DNA of 64,000 nucleotides from Phocoena phocoena (taxonomy: Eukaryota > Chordata > Mammalia > Artiodactyla > Phocoenidae). Positions 1 through 12,180 of the stretch are shown one piece after another. The position numbers and the translations under genes were made by a program. Location: positions 4,470,501 through 4,534,500 of the forward strand of contig NC_089222.1 of assembly GCF_963924675.1 (NCBI RefSeq), written 5' to 3'. The notes below the pieces were generated by a model. That model ran no database searches and was not told where the DNA came from. It saw nothing but the letters and a program-made list of their open reading frames with translations. Numbering within the stretch: the first letter of the stretch is position 1; every line of letters begins with the position of its first letter.

Positions 1-238
1 AAAGACAGTCCAGGTTACAGTGGTTGCAACGCTCAGGCTGTGCCCGGTAACAACATATATATGGAACAGGCCTGGGCAGTGAATCAGCCTTATACCTGTA
101 GTTACCCTGGAAACGTGCAGAAAAGCAAGGACTCTGACTTGGACATGGCCCTGAATCAATACAGCCAACCTGAATATTTCACCGAAGAAAAGCCTACTTT
201 TTCTCAACTGCAGTCGCCATCGTACTCTCAGAAAAAAG
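1..238 (+). CDS. THRB: THRB exon encoding the TRbeta2-specific N-terminus (5' end outside window)
   Basis: This is the alternative first coding exon of thyroid hormone receptor beta isoform 2, a ligand-dependent nuclear receptor used in pituitary, hypothalamus, cochlea and cone photoreceptors. Reading starts at base 1 in frame 1 and gives 79 open codons with the family sequence DSPGYSG, then NNIYMEQAWAVNQPYTCSYP, then QPEYFTEEKPTF, ending SQKK plus the first base of a glycine codon. The donor is aaaaaag|gtaggg, with the intron starting at 239. The phase joins exactly to the glycine at the start of the zinc finger 1 exon. The start codon and about 30 residues lie left of the window. This segment is the isoform-specific A/B (AF-1) domain, rich in Tyr, Gln and Ser and probably disordered. 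The first codon reads Lys, where I recall Glu in human. The reading frame runs on past the donor to 264, but that tail is intron. Confidence 0.95.
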
Positions 239-1900
239 GTAGGGACCATCTTACTTCTATTTGATCCAAGTTTCCGTGTTTGTCTCTGGGGTGTTTGAAA
301 GGGACACTTTGCATCCGCTTCGTCAAATCTTCGACTTCGAACGCTGAATGTTTGAAATTAAAAATAGCAGGAAAGAGAGGTTGCTAAGTGATCGAAAGGG
401 GTCCTTGAACGACAGAGGTTTCCGAGCACTTTTTTCTTCCTATATGAAAGCTGGACGGAGTTGGTTTTTGAGGCTGTGTGTATGTTACCTCTCAAGCGTG
501 GGTGCGCACGCGCGTGTGGATATATATACTGCCCCTAGGGAATACTGTCAGCTTCTTTGCTAAAGAAAATACGTAAAGGCTTCCCCTTGGTGGACAGGCA
601 CTGTGGCATTTGAAGTGGGATCATTCTCCTCGGCTGAGGTTCAGATTTTAAAACTCATTTGACTTTTTCTTGGCACTTCATAGGAAAAGTTTATTTTAGG
701 TAACTAGTAAAATATTTCCGTGATTTTTTTTGACAGTACTATAATGTTGATATGTTGGGATTTGTAAATGTTCTTTTTAATATATTTACTTACCCATGTA
801 AACTGTAAGGAATCTACTTGTAATCATAACAAGCTGTAAGAATATAAAACTCATAAAGAAACTGATACACTCTATCTTGCCATTGTGTCCCTAAAGTTGG
901 ACATGTCTGCAATCATGTCAAATGAACTCTGTACGAAACAAAGTGATTTAGCCTTCAGAATATCCAATATTCATACAAGTGCAACATCCACTTCTTTTAA
1001 TAGACACTGTGGCTTTCCAATGCTGTTCAATTTTCTATCAGTAGAATCTGTCTCTTATTAGCAAAAACTAAAATAAAAGAGGCAAACTGGCAGTACTCAA
1101 GGAACTTAATAGCAGCTGCCAGACAGAAATGCTTTTGAAAATAGCTTAAATTCTAGTGCAAATATCCCAGAAACTCATTTTTTCTGTGAACAATCCACTG
1201 GATATTGCAGAGGAAACCACATGTACAGGTTTCCATAATTTGCAAGAATATAATGCCCTCTGATCTTCAAAGATGAATTTCTCTATGAAATTATCTTAAA
1301 ACATAATGTTTGATTGTGACTCCTGTAAAAATTATCATTTGCTTTTCTTAATGCGACTCCACAATTAAAAGTAGCCTGTTTTGAAAACTATCAAACAAAA
1401 TTTTCAAAAACAAACTAAAACTGAAACCCCTTTTAGTTTCTACCATATGCTGTATTTGCATTTTCTGTGCTATTCCGTAACTTCCAGATATGAAATATGA
1501 AGGGAATTACAGCATAAAACATATTCAGAGTCGTTCATCTGATTTTCTTTTAGCTTCACCTCCTCTTGAAAGGCATCAGAAGTTCTCGTTTATTATAAGG
1601 GACACCCTAATGCGAATGTTTGAGGTAGACTGTGTGCTTTCTGTTTCATTTAATGCTGTACTTAAAAGTAATTTGTCTTTGGAAAGCAGTTAACACTGCC
1701 TCATTAGACGTGCCTGGATATGTCTTTCCTAATGTTGTAGGATCTCAAGGAAATATTGGTGTGTCTCTGTATTGCGGCATTCCACTATTCTTAAAAGTTC
1801 TTGCAAAACTTTACAGGCTTTTACTCTTTCTCCTTTTGTCTTCTCACCGTATTTTCTTCCACCTGTGCTGGAGAATATTTGCTTATAAAATGCTAAACCA
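239..1900 (+). other. THRB intron, unique sequence after the TRbeta2 exon
   Basis: This is AT-rich intronic DNA in which I recognise no transposable element, RNA gene or exon. Short open frames at 348-563 and 1490-1931 have no protein-like composition or splice context. The long repeat-free run next to an isoform-specific exon fits retained regulatory DNA, but no specific site is strong here. Confidence 0.5.
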
Positions 1901-2560
1901 GCGATTCTTTACTAATCAACTTGACTCATGAACCAGCGGCTAAGACACATCGTATGCATATATTGATGTAATTTCTCAAAGCCATATGCCATTGAAAGGC
2001 CACTGCCACCTGCCAAACTCACTCAATCAGAGCGGGCAAATATTCTTAAATGCGCCATTATTTACTGTTACGAGTCTTTAAGTAAATCCCAGTAAAACTA
2101 AACCCAGCTGTCAACTGTCTCTTAGGACAAAAGGTCGGACCCAACGCGTTTATCCATATTGATCCATTATTGATTTTTGCTGCTGTTGGAGAACATCAGT
2201 AGTGTCTCCTTAAGGCAAAATTAAGACAATAAACAGGTGTTCAGTGCGGCAGCCCTCATTATTCCAATTGGATTTTTATCTATTTTCATGAAATTCATAA
2301 TTGCTTCGTCTGTGCTTGTCACTGTCACAACTCTAGGCACTCTTCAATAATGCAGCTGTCTTAACTTTTTCATTATTTTTTTAAGGATGGCTTATTCTCT
2401 AGCCGTAAGTTGGAGTTTTCTGGTACGTAGAGAATGATCATGACCTTGTTAAAAAAGAAGTGTGTATTAAGTACACACAGATAAAGTAAAGGAAGGCTAC
2501 AGAACCCAGTGACAAGACTGGTTATCTCGATAACAGTCTTCAGAATGATTTAGTTCCCTT
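1900..2560 (+). promoter_or_regulatory. Candidate intronic control region for TRbeta2
   Basis: This repeat-free segment is dense in transcription-factor core motifs. I see an AP-1/Maf-like TGACTCA at 1922-1928, and E-boxes CATATG (1983-1988), CACCTG (2007-2012), CAGCTG (2105-2110), CAACTG (2112-2117) and CAGGTG (2234-2239). There is also a nuclear-receptor half-site TGACCTTG at 2441-2448 and several TAAT/ATTA cores. In mouse, TRbeta2 expression in pituitary, cochlea and cones needs an enhancer within the intron downstream of the TRbeta2 exon, and NeuroD1, an E-box factor, is reported to act on it. Position and E-box content make this stretch the natural counterpart, but identity to the mouse element is inferred and not shown. 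Confidence 0.4.
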
Positions 2561-5442
2561 TGTGTTGTTCTTCTATGTTTTTACATTTATAGCCAAGAGG
2601 AGAAAAAGTTCCCAGGCTCCTGAAGCTCTGAGAACCTGAATTAAGGAAGAGTCAGAATGCAGTTCATTGAATCAAACTTAGAATAAAACTTTAAGAAGGG
2701 GGGGGCAGTATAATTTTCACATTGAGAGGGGCTGAAATGCAGACTTGTGATGTCTGTCAAATTTTCCTATAGTATACGAGAAAAGACATTTTTAATTTCG
2801 AAAAGTGAGGGACAAATCAAAAGAACTCGACCCATCACTAAGAAGATACGAGCTCCTTATTTTTTAATCTTCCAAGTAACCTAGCCATGGTTCGTTATGT
2901 TCAAATCAGCCAACGCAGCCAATTCCACTCCACACTTTCTTCCTGGCCCCAGCTAGGGAGGAAGGGGAGAGTAGGTTTAGAAATCAGACAGAGGGATAGA
3001 GAATTGGCAGCCAGGGTGCTGCGACTTCTCCTTCGTGGCAGAGGTTTCAGCAGAGCTATAAGTCGATATCTTTTTTTTTTTTTTTTTGGCGGGGGGTGCT
3101 GGCTGTTTCCACCAGAAATTCCAGTTACATTCCAAAGTCCCCAAAGAGAGCTTGAGTCTGGCCGCTCTGCGGGCAGCTTGGCCAATTCGCCTCTGGGTCT
3201 GTTTCAACAGAATCCCTCCTTGGAGTGTCTGTCCTGTGCAACCCTCCTCCACAGGAGTCCCTGCTCAACATTCTCCGTATCATCTTTACTGGAATGGCGT
3301 GTCCAAAAATGTAGCTAGTGTGTTTGTATCCAAGTTGGTTATCGTGTCCAAGGGGGTAAGAATTTCCTGGGTTTGAGCCAGGATCAAAGAGACGGCGCGT
3401 GTTTGTCCTGTTCCGTTTGGGGTTTTGACTGCACGTGTCCTTGTTTTACAGCTGCATTCTTACTGGTGCAGAAAGAAATACTCATACCTGAAGCAGAAAC
3501 TCCACATAGAGCTGTCCTTTCTGTATCTGTTTTCATTGCCCCTCTGCCTCCGGTCAGGAATCGAAGTCTTTTTTTTCACGTTCTGCAGCTCTGTTGACTG
3601 TACGTGAATAATTGTGTAGACATGAGAAATGGATTAGAAACAAGCGTTAAGCCCCAAAGAAATACGATCTCTAATTAGAATTTCCTTAGCCTCTTTTAAA
3701 GTGAAAGAAGGATTGCTATACAGTACATTTGGGGACAGGGTGGTTCCACGGGCTGCCCTGAAAAAAATGTTACAGGAGAAACAAATACCCTTAAACCCTA
3801 GAATCACACTCAGTCCAGTGAGAGGCAGGCAGAAAAGGAGACCAAAAAAGGGAAGATTCGTGAGTCCCATTGCCGTGAACTTGAATATGAAATGATGGCA
3901 CACTATCTCAACTTCTCTTTCTCAACCCTTCCTTCTCACCTTCTCCCTCCCTTTGTCTCTTTCCCCTACTATTTCCCCTCTACCTCTCTCTCTCTCTCTC
4001 AGTCTTCCTCTTTCTTCCCCAGTCTCTCCCACCCCTACTCTTCCTCCCTAGTTGAATTTGTTTAATTTAAACACATATATGATCCGTCTGCCCAATGAAC
4101 CAAGTGTTGTAGGCATCATGTCTTTACAATGTAATACTTAAGAGGTTAACGCAACTGCAGACTTTTCTGCAATGCTTGTGTAATTGTAAGGATGCTGATG
4201 TAAATGTAGGATTTCAAATTGGGCATTGCCACCCATAGACTGTGAAGAGTCAACACCACTCCAGAAAATAATAGAACCATTTTTTAAAAATACAAAACCC
4301 ATTTGTTGCATGAAAGTGCCTCTCGGCACTCAGAAATGCACAACAGTCGTTTGCGAACCAAGTCCAAGTGCAGACAAAGCATGAGCTGACTCTTCTTTCT
4401 TCTCCTTTCTGAGAATCAGGTACCTGTCCTGTCAAGGCATGTCCTTCCGAGATTGCATTGTATGCCCATCCTCAGGCACACACTGCCACTCCTCGAGATG
4501 AAAGCTAACAGCAAAAATCCAAGGTCTTATGAGAAACTGAAGTCAGGTGCCGGCAGGCTTGGGAAGGAATGTTGGAGCTGTTTATTTCCTGCATATGGGG
4601 TTCACGTCCACCACCTCACATCCCTCCACAAAATCGTTTCCACAAACTCAAAGCTTTTCTCTCAGCTCCCAGCATTCAGGTGCATTCAGCCTGAGGTCCA
4701 GTTGCTTCCCGCTCTACCATCTGCTCTGGGCCAGCTTTTAGGACCCCCTTCCTTGTCCTGATACCACCCAGTGCTCACTTAGGCTCTGCATTCTCCCTTT
4801 TTCCACACCCTCATGACCAGGGCGCTTCCGTGCGCTGTCCTTGGTACCAGGCTCATCTCAGCGCCCTCTCCACCAGCTCCGTTCTCCAGGAGACTCCCAG
4901 AGTGGTCGGTCACTCCACCCACCCCCGTTCCTTGTCTGCAGAAACTGCCCACCACGCCATCCTGTCCTCTTCTCTGCGTGTCCCCCCCGCTTCTCCCCCA
5001 GAGCCTCTGCTTCCGGTCACTCGGTGACAGTTCCTCCCTGCCCTCTCCACCCACCCTCAAACGTTCAGACCCTTTCCATGACCTGTTGGATCAAACACGA
5101 ACTCCACCACCTCTTCCCTGCCCCAGAGAGTTCCGTCTGGATTCTGGTTTCGTTTTTCCTCCCATACGCTCTGTTCCAGAAATCTCAGCCGGCCTCCTCT
5201 CTCAGCCATACTGCCCCCCATCCCTGAACCAATGATACTTTTTTCCCAGCCACACCCCAGTGTGCGCCCTGCCCTTCTCAGCCTGCATCACTTCAGGTCA
5301 CTGATTCAGCTCACAGCTCATCAGCCTTTTCTATTTAACCGGCACCCTATTCTCTCCAAAAGCCCTGCTCCTGACCAGCCCTGACTTCAAAGACAAGTAT
5401 CCCTTGCGTAATATAACAGTGCTGAATCATTTGTGTAAATCC

Positions 5443-5446
<4 letters not shown>
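2561..5446 (+). other. THRB intron, mostly unique, with pyrimidine tracts
   Basis: No exon or confident transposon is visible. There is a T-run at 3071-3087. A pyrimidine-rich tract of about 140 bases at 3911-4050 includes a pure (CT)n core near 3984-4000. A C-rich, gene-like stretch at 4800-5340 has several overlapping open frames on both strands (for example 4813-5235) but no splice context and no recognisable domain, so it is treated as chance. Confidence 0.45.
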
Positions 5447-5478
<32 letters not shown>

Positions 5479-5669
5479 GGTACGCGGGCTTCTCACTGTT
5501 GTGGCCTCTCCCATTGCGGAGCACAGGCTCCGGACGCGCAGGCTCCGCGGCCACAGCTCACGGGCCCAGCCGCTCCGCGGCATGTGGGATCTTCCCGGAC
5601 CGGGGCACGAACCTGTCTCCCCTGCATCGGCAGGTGGACGCTCAACCACTGCGCCACCAGGGAAGCCCC
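5447..5669 (-). mobile_element. CHR-type SINE (tRNA-derived, cetacean/hippo lineage)
   Basis: The reverse complement reads from the gggcttccctggtggcgcag head, through the tRNA-like A and B box region (gacacgggttcgtgcc), to a gcgtaccgc end and a poly(A) tail seen here as about 30 T at 5447-5476. The two apparent open frames across it are repeat-derived. Confidence 0.9.
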
Positions 5670-6679
5670 TTGATTAAAATTTTGACTGGCTAGTTATACC
5701 AGTCTTTTCCCCATCTTAGTGATTTGCATCTTCAAGTGGTTTTAGCTCTAATTGTGGATTGAAAGGTTTTGTCAGGTCCTGAGGGTTGGAGTCTATGCGG
5801 ACAGGGAGAAGGAAGGTTAGTTAGGGACTTCTTGTGTGTGAAACTGTATTATACCCAAGGTTAGCCCTAAAAATGAAATATTTTAGTTTCAGGAATTCTT
5901 GAGTCAGAGGAAATAAGGTAACACTTGCTTTGGCCCCCTTTTCTGCCCTAAGACTTCCAAGATGAAGGAAATCCAGAGTCCTTTGTCATCATGTCCTCTC
6001 CCCTTTTCTGGATTAACAACTCTGACCTGGTCCTCCTTCTGCTTCCCTTTCCCTCCTCTGCCCACACCCCGCAGAGCTCTAGAGTTTGAAGACTTGGAAC
6101 TCGGGTATCTTCACCCCTCAGCCAGCCATAGGCAAGGTATAGAGCAAAGATGCTCAGTGATGCCATGCGGGGAGAGCGGAGAGAAGAAATCTTTCTGAAG
6201 AAAGATTTCATGAATGGGAGCCTCTGGGTAGCTCTGCTGGGAATTTGCAGACAGCAGTGGAAGAACACCTTTAAATTTATCACTGCTTCAAGTTTGAACC
6301 CCATTTCTTACACACTGGGCCATACATGGTTGTTAAGTAAATGGATGGATAGATGGATGGGTGGATGGATGGATGGATGGATGGATGGATGGACAGATGG
6401 ACACATCTATGGACAGACAAATGGATGGATGGATGGATGGATGGATATAGTGTTTATCAGAGGGTTAAATATTAATGTGATGCAAAACGTTATCTAGTAC
6501 CAAGAAGAGTCAGGATTAGTATCTTAGGAAAAAGCTAAGTAATGAACTGTTCAAGATTTTTTAACTATATAAAGAAATGACATCAGGAAGAAGGTGCCAG
6601 TGGGGAAAAAAGCTTAAATCAGAAGGGCCTGAGCTGTGGGATGATTTGAAGAAGTTCCGTTAAAATTAGAAAAAAGGGG
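5670..6679 (+). other. Intron segment with a TGGA microsatellite
   Basis: This is unique intronic DNA apart from an imperfect (TGGA)n array at about 6341-6447, interrupted near 6393-6420 by a diverged ggacagatggacacatc stretch. I see no gene in it. Confidence 0.5.
6341..6447 (+). repeat. (TGGA)n microsatellite, interrupted
   Basis: About 25 units of TGGA are present, with a block of variant units in the middle. Such tetranucleotide arrays are commonly length-polymorphic. The Trp/Met/Asp-rich open frame across it is a product of the repeat. Confidence 0.9.
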
Positions 6680-6805
6680 AGACGCAAGAGGGAAGAGATA
6701 TGGGAACATATGTATATGTATAACTGATTCACTGTGTTAGAAAGCAGAAACTAACACACCATTGTAAAGCAGTTATACTCCAATAAAGATGTTTAAAAAA
6801 ATTGG
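6680..6805 (+). mobile_element. L1 3' end fragment
   Basis: The text runs gagggaagagatatgggaac, tgtatatgtataactgattc, cagcagaaactaacacacc-like, then ccaataaagatgttt with an A-rich tail. It is nearly the same as the 3' end of the inserted L1 at 60050-60161 in this window, so it is a severely 5'-truncated L1 of the same lineage. Confidence 0.85.
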
Positions 6806-7404
6806 AAAAAAAACTAAACTTGCTAATGGTTTAGCTTCCTTCAGGGTGTGAAAATATATTCTCATCCGATAGCCTGACCCAAACCACTCAGGGTCCTTAG
6901 CACTAACTTCACCATGAATCAGTACCTTTCTGAACTGCCCAAAGGATTCCCCACCACCAGTAACAAACACTGCTCCTTTTAGATGCCAGGACTGGTTGCG
7001 CTAGGCAAGTGGTCTGACACAGAAGGAAAGATTAGCCAGGTTGGAAATGGTCTCTGAGCCCAGCTCCTCTCCACTTCTGCTGGACTGACCTGCCTAGGCA
7101 GCTCCGTCTCCTTTACACCTGCCACCAAGATCTGCCTTATGTTCTATTCCTAAGGCCTGTGTGTCTGCCAGCGGGACAAAGGAGGGCCCAGTGTTTCTTC
7201 TTCTAGGACCTGAGATGCTGTTATAATTCACTCAGAAGAGTTAAACCAGCCAGCCTTCTGATTTGACCCATTCATGGGAAACCAAGTGAATTGTGTTCAG
7301 TGCCAACCAAGAAGCCAAGCTTGCCCCCTGTTGCATGATTTCTAGCGCAAATGCACACAACTTTCCTTCCACATAGCAAGTCCCTCTGAGGATCAAATTT
7401 TTAA
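6806..7404 (+). other. Intron segment, nothing recognised
   Basis: No repeat, exon or RNA gene is evident. Short frames at 6773-6970 (minus) and 7241-7426 (minus) carry no domain signal. Confidence 0.4.
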
Positions 7405-7740
7405 GAATTACTGTTACCGATGACACGGATAAACCTTGAAAACATTGTGCTAAGTGAAAAGCCAGTCACAAAAGAACACATATTGCACCATTCCATTTGT
7501 ATGAAATGTTGAGAATAGGCAAATGTGTAGAAACAGAAAATAGATTAGTGGTTGCTTAGGGCAGAGCAGCTGGAGGAGGTGGGAGGGCCAGGGAGTGACT
7601 TCTAAAGGTACAAGTTTCCTTAGGGGGATGATAAAAATGTTCTAAAATTGATTGTGGTGATGATTTCACGACTCTGTGAATATATTAAAAGCCATTGAAT
7701 TGTATGGTATGTGAATTAGGTCTTGATAAAGCTCCCAGCA
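7405..7740 (+). mobile_element. Old L1 3' end fragment
   Basis: The phrases acacggataaaccttgaaaa, tgctaagtgaaaagccagtc, ccatttgtatgaaatg and gtggttgcttagggc are typical of the 3' part of ancient mammalian L1M elements (sense strand). It is diverged and lacks a clear tail. Confidence 0.7.
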
Positions 7741-8688
7741 AAAAAGGTAAAAAAATAATGTGAGTAATTTTTTATCATGTCAACTTATTTTACGTGCGGG
7801 GTAATACTTAGCAATTAATCAGACATTTCCAAGTGTCTACTAAAAACATCTCCGAGTCCTTTGTTGAACAAACAGATGGAGTTTGCTTTCATAATAATAG
7901 GCTGGATAAAGTGACAGCATGGTTTATTAGTCTAAGAAATAACGCATCTGAGAATATAAAAGCTGGGCAAAATACATCATCCTTGCGCTATCCCATATAG
8001 TCACGGGCCTTACCTGTTTTCGGGCGTGATTAACCACGCTTCTTTAACAGTCACCTGGGACAGCTCGCAGATGCAATTCTCAGGTGAGCAGCCAGGCCTC
8101 CAGGATGTGCTTCTCGTATTTGTTTCCAGGCAGAGCACAATACTGACATTCAATGAGCGTGCACTCCTGGCAGCATGCATTTTCCGTGGCTGGGCGTATT
8201 GGCCGGCATGTGACTCATTTGGGGAGCATGAAAAAGCAAAAGGGTGGAGACCCTGAGACAGAAGAGCAAGCAGTGGTTAAGTTCTCTAGGAGAACTGGTT
8301 ACCATGTGATGTTGTCATGTACATGCTGTAACCTTAAGAGAATCCCCACCTACCTGTTCACTATGTGTGGGATTTTACTCGCTGGTGACAGTTATTTAAT
8401 GATGGATAATGGACTTAGGTATAATGATTGATGTATCATTGCTTGTGGTGACTGTTTTGGGTAAATAAGATGCTTCTGAGTTAATATTTTAGAGAAAAGA
8501 AAGAGATGGGTGGGGTGCACTAGTGAGATCATGTAAGCAACTGCTACCAACTTAAGTAGATGTTTCTGTAGACGTTTTGATGATTTAACTAAAGACATAG
8601 TTAATCACCTATCCATCCACCCACCAAGAAAATAATGTAGGAGAAATAAGAGAACAAAGCAAACCACCCTTCAGACTAGCAGTCAGAA
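7741..8688 (+). other. Intron segment, nothing recognised
   Basis: This is unique DNA between an old L1 piece and a CHR SINE. Frames at 8026-8431 overlap each other without codon structure or splice context. Confidence 0.4.
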
Positions 8689-8699
8689 AACAGAAGGAG

Positions 8700-9055
8700 G
8701 GACTTCCCTGGTGGCTCAGTGGTTAAGAATCCGCCTGCCAACGCAGGGGACACGGGTTCGAGCCCTGGTCCGGGAAGATCCCACATGCTGTGGAGCAACT
8801 AAGCCCGTGCGCCACAACTACTGAGCCTGAGCTCTAGAGCCCACGAGCCACAGCTACTGAGCCCCTGTGCCACAACTACTGAAGCCTGCGCACCTAGAGC
8901 CCGTGCTCTGCGACAGGAGAAGCCACCGCAATGAGAAGCCCGCACACCGCAACAGAGTAGCCCCGCCTGCCGCAACTAGAGAAGGCCCACGTGCAGCAAT
9001 GAAGACCCAACGCAGACAAAAACAAATAATAAATAAATAAATTTATATTAAAAAG
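8700..9055 (+). mobile_element. CHR-type SINE, long form
   Basis: It starts gacttccctggtggctcagt and includes the tRNA-like region with cacgggttcgagccctg. The body has several ccacaactactgagcc units, and the tail is (aaat)n-like. It is flanked by near-identical duplications, aacagaaggag before and agcagaaggag after, marking the target site. Confidence 0.9.
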
Positions 9056-9492
9056 AAGAAAGCAGAAGGAGCCCATTCCACTCGTACATTGAATTATCAC
9101 TTGATTCCAGGGTTCACAGGAACTTTAAAGGCCAAACAGTTCAACCATCTACATAAATTGTTGAGCTACAGAGAAGAGAAAACTTCAGTGTCCTACTGCC
9201 AACACCAAAGAGTAAAAGCAGGCTGGTAGTGGTGAGGTAGGGGGAGAGATGGCAAGCCTCCTGCTTCTTCCTAACTCTAGTGGATATTCTCCGGCCCTCC
9301 CAAGGCATGTCCCTCAAGCAACACAGTGTCCAACTGCAGTACAGTTTGTTCCCAAACATGAGATTAGAAGGAAAAGACCTGCAGTCCTCTCTCCCTTCTC
9401 TCTGCCATCTGCACCTGATACCAAGAACTCAAAAGTCTTTACTCTGCTCAACTGTACATAACCTCTAGGTGTAAGAGATCAAGATGTAGCTT

Positions 9493-10303
9493 TCCTATGC
9501 AGATGGTGAACAGGCACGTGAAAAGATGCTCAACATCACTAATCATTGGGGAAATGCAAATCAAAACCACAAGAAGACATCACCTCACACCCGTCAGAAT
9601 GCCCATCATGAAAAGGAACACAAATAACAAATGCTGGTGAGGATGTAGAGAACAGGAAACATTTCTACACTGCTGGTGGGAATGTAAATTGGTACAACCA
9701 TTATGGAGAACAGTATGGAGATCCCTTTAGAAAACTAAAAATAGAGCTACCATATGACCCATCAATTCCACTCCTGGGTATATACCAGAATAAAACAAAA
9801 ACACTAATTCGAAAAGATACATGCACCACAGTGTTCATTGCAGCTCTATTTGCAATAGCCAGGACATCGAAGCAACCTAAGCGTCCATCAACAGATGAAT
9901 GGGTGAAGAAGATGTAGTACGTATATACAATGGATTACTACTCAGCCGTAAAAAAGAATGAAAGTTTGCCATTTGTAACAACATGGATGGACTTGGAGGG
10001 CGTTATGCTAAGTGAAATAAGTCAGACAGAGAAAGACAAAAATTGTATGAGATCACTTACATGTGGAATCTAAAAAAATACAACAAAGTAGTGAATATAA
10101 CAAAAAAGAAGCAGACTCAGATATAGAGAACAAACTAGTGGTTACCAGTAGGGAGAGGGAAGGGGGAGGGGCACGATGGAGGTCGGGGAGTAAGAGGAGC
10201 AAACTGTTAGGTATAAAATAAGTTACAGGGCTATACTGTACAGCATGGGGAATATAGCCAATATTTTATAACTATAAATGGAGTATAGCCTTTAAAAATT
10301 GTG
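9493..10303 (+). mobile_element. L1 3' fragment (ORF2 end plus 3' UTR), split by a SINE
   Basis: The sequence carries the L1 ORF2 3' end (caaatcaaaaccacaagaag, tatgacccatcaattccact, gatgaatgggtgaagaag), followed by a 3' UTR with gtggttaccagtagggagag. After the CHR SINE at 10304-10504 the element resumes at 10515 and ends near 10595 in an A-rich tail. No intact frame remains. Confidence 0.9.
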
Positions 10304-10504
10304 GGGCTTCCCTGGTGGCACAGTGGTTGAGAGTCCACCTCATGATGCCGGGGACACGGGTTCCCGGTCTGGGAAGATCCCACATGCCGCGGAGCGGCTG
10401 GGCCCGTGAGCCATGGCCGCTGAGCCTGCGCATCCGGAGTCTGTGCTCCGCAACGGGAGAGGCCACAACGGTGAGAGGCCCGCGTACCGCAAAAAAAAAA
10501 AAAA
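10304..10504 (+). mobile_element. CHR-type SINE nested in an L1
   Basis: This is a complete CHR copy from gggcttccctggtggcacag to a poly(A) tail. A 10-bp duplication, aaaaattgtg, lies at 10294-10303 and again at about 10505-10514, so it inserted into the older L1. Confidence 0.92.
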
Positions 10505-10694
10505 AAAAATTGTGAATCACTATATTGTACACCTGTAATTTATATAATATTGTACAGCAACTGTACTTCAATAAGAAAATTTAATTTAAAAAACTGTAGT
10601 TTCCTGACAACATGGATATGTATATTCCATCTGCCTTTAACAGGAGGTGCATACTTTAATCATTGGATTACTTTGTTATTTAAGTTACTCTGTG

Positions 10695-10843
10695 GGACTT
10701 CCCTGGTGGTCTAGTGGTTAAGACTCCGCACTTCCCAATCAGGGGGCACGGGTTCGATCCCTGGTGGGGGAACTAAGATACCACAGGCCACGTGGCACAG
10801 CCAAAAAATAAAAAAAGTTTTTAATTAAAAAATAAATTAAAAA
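10695..10843 (+). mobile_element. Short CHR-type SINE
   Basis: It starts gacttccctggtggtctagt, has the gttcgatccctggt B-box-like part and the acgtggcacagccaaaaaat end, followed by an A-rich tail. Flanking copies taagttactctgtg (10681-10694) and taagttaccttgtg (10844-10857) form a slightly decayed TSD. Confidence 0.9.
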
Positions 10844-10857
10844 TAAGTTACCTTGTG

Positions 10858-12166
10858 TTTTATGAGTATGTGTTTCAATGCACACACGAGCATATATGCA
10901 CACACAGTCAAACATACCAATCTACGATGCAGAAACTAAAATGCTACAGTGGTTATCTCTGTGGTAGAAAGTTGATAGGTTAGTCTGTTTTTTGCTAATT
11001 TATGTCTTTCAGTTCTTCTACAATGAATTGTATTACTCATGTAATTTTTTTATTTCAAAACTCTGGACTTTATAAGGAACTAATATACACATTGTTTTTG
11101 ATTCCTAAAGACTGACCACTGGAAAATGTTAGTTAGTTCCAGAGTATTTCTGACCATTTTCACTATGACCTCTCCCCCCAGTTCTACATACTTGATAACT
11201 AGTTGGTGCTCTAGACACATAGCCCTGTTGGAACTTTTATGTTGTTTCTTTTTATGGATTTCTTTACTCCCAAAACTGTATTTGGAATAAATCAATGCCT
11301 CGTGAGTTTTCCTGTAGATTTTATTAGTATTCCTCCTTAAATTTGAGCGCCATCAGTTACCTAGCAGACAGTGGCATACCAGCTTGGGATTTGGGGTTTA
11401 CGACCACGTAAAGAGGAGACCTAACCAGCAAGCAGAGACTCTTTTTGAATGTAATGAAGAGTGGTTTTTATAGACCAAAGGAGACAGCTGAGCCAGGTGT
11501 ATAAAATTCAGACTTCAAATCTCGCCTTTTTGGTGATGGCTCCTCAACCAAACTGGCCTGGACGTAGTGATTTTCATTTCTCTGCTGTGGGAGCATGGCA
11601 TCTCCCTTAAACTGTCCTTAGCCCCGTGTCACTCTAGCAAACCCAGTGATGAGAGCCATCAAAGAAAGCGGGACCGAATCTAGTTGATTGGTGAGCGTGT
11701 GTGTCCCCAGATCACTAAGTCTTAGATGAGCTTGAATCTGGATGTCTTAGTGTGAATCTGAGTGGAATTTGGGGTGTTTTGTTTGTTTGTTTGTTTTTAC
11801 CAAAGTTCAGACTTTCTAAGGCAGTTTTCATGAGGCTGGAAGTTTGGGCTCCTGTGTCTGCATTGCCACCTCTCTCAGAAACCCTCGCCGAGAGCCTCAG
11901 CCTTCGCAGGCACACCTCCAGACTTCAGCTTGCCCGTCTGCACCGTCCGGATATGAGCCTCTTCCCTTGCGCTCTTCACCACTGGCTCACAGCAGCGATC
12001 TTAAGAAACTGTGATGCTCTCCATCAGAGGAAGCAGGTGCCAAACACTGGGGTTTCAGCGTGGACGATACGATCCCTGCCCTCTAGCTGGAACTCTAAAG
12101 CCTACAGTGAACCAGAGATCATGGTCTAAAGGGAGGAAAAAGTTCACAGGTTGTTAAGATGCAGAC
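10858..12166 (+). other. Intron segment, mostly unique
   Basis: No coding exon is visible. A short (GTTT)n run lies at about 11774-11796. The stretch 11300-11700 could be a diverged LTR or DNA transposon remnant, but I cannot name one. Confidence 0.4.
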
Positions 12167-12180
12167 AAGAAAAGGGCTGC

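Noticed and set aside
4813..5235. 140-residue Pro/Ser-rich frame
   Set aside because: C-rich intronic sequence open in several frames at once, with no recognisable protein features and no exon boundaries consistent with THRB.
6341..6447. Regular repeat array that could suggest CRISPR
   Set aside because: It is a TGGA tetranucleotide microsatellite without spacers, in a mammalian intron.
8700..8830. tRNA-like segment with gggttcgagccctgg B-box text
   Set aside because: It is the head of a CHR SINE, not a tRNA gene. The rest of the element and target duplications are present, and the same head recurs across the window.
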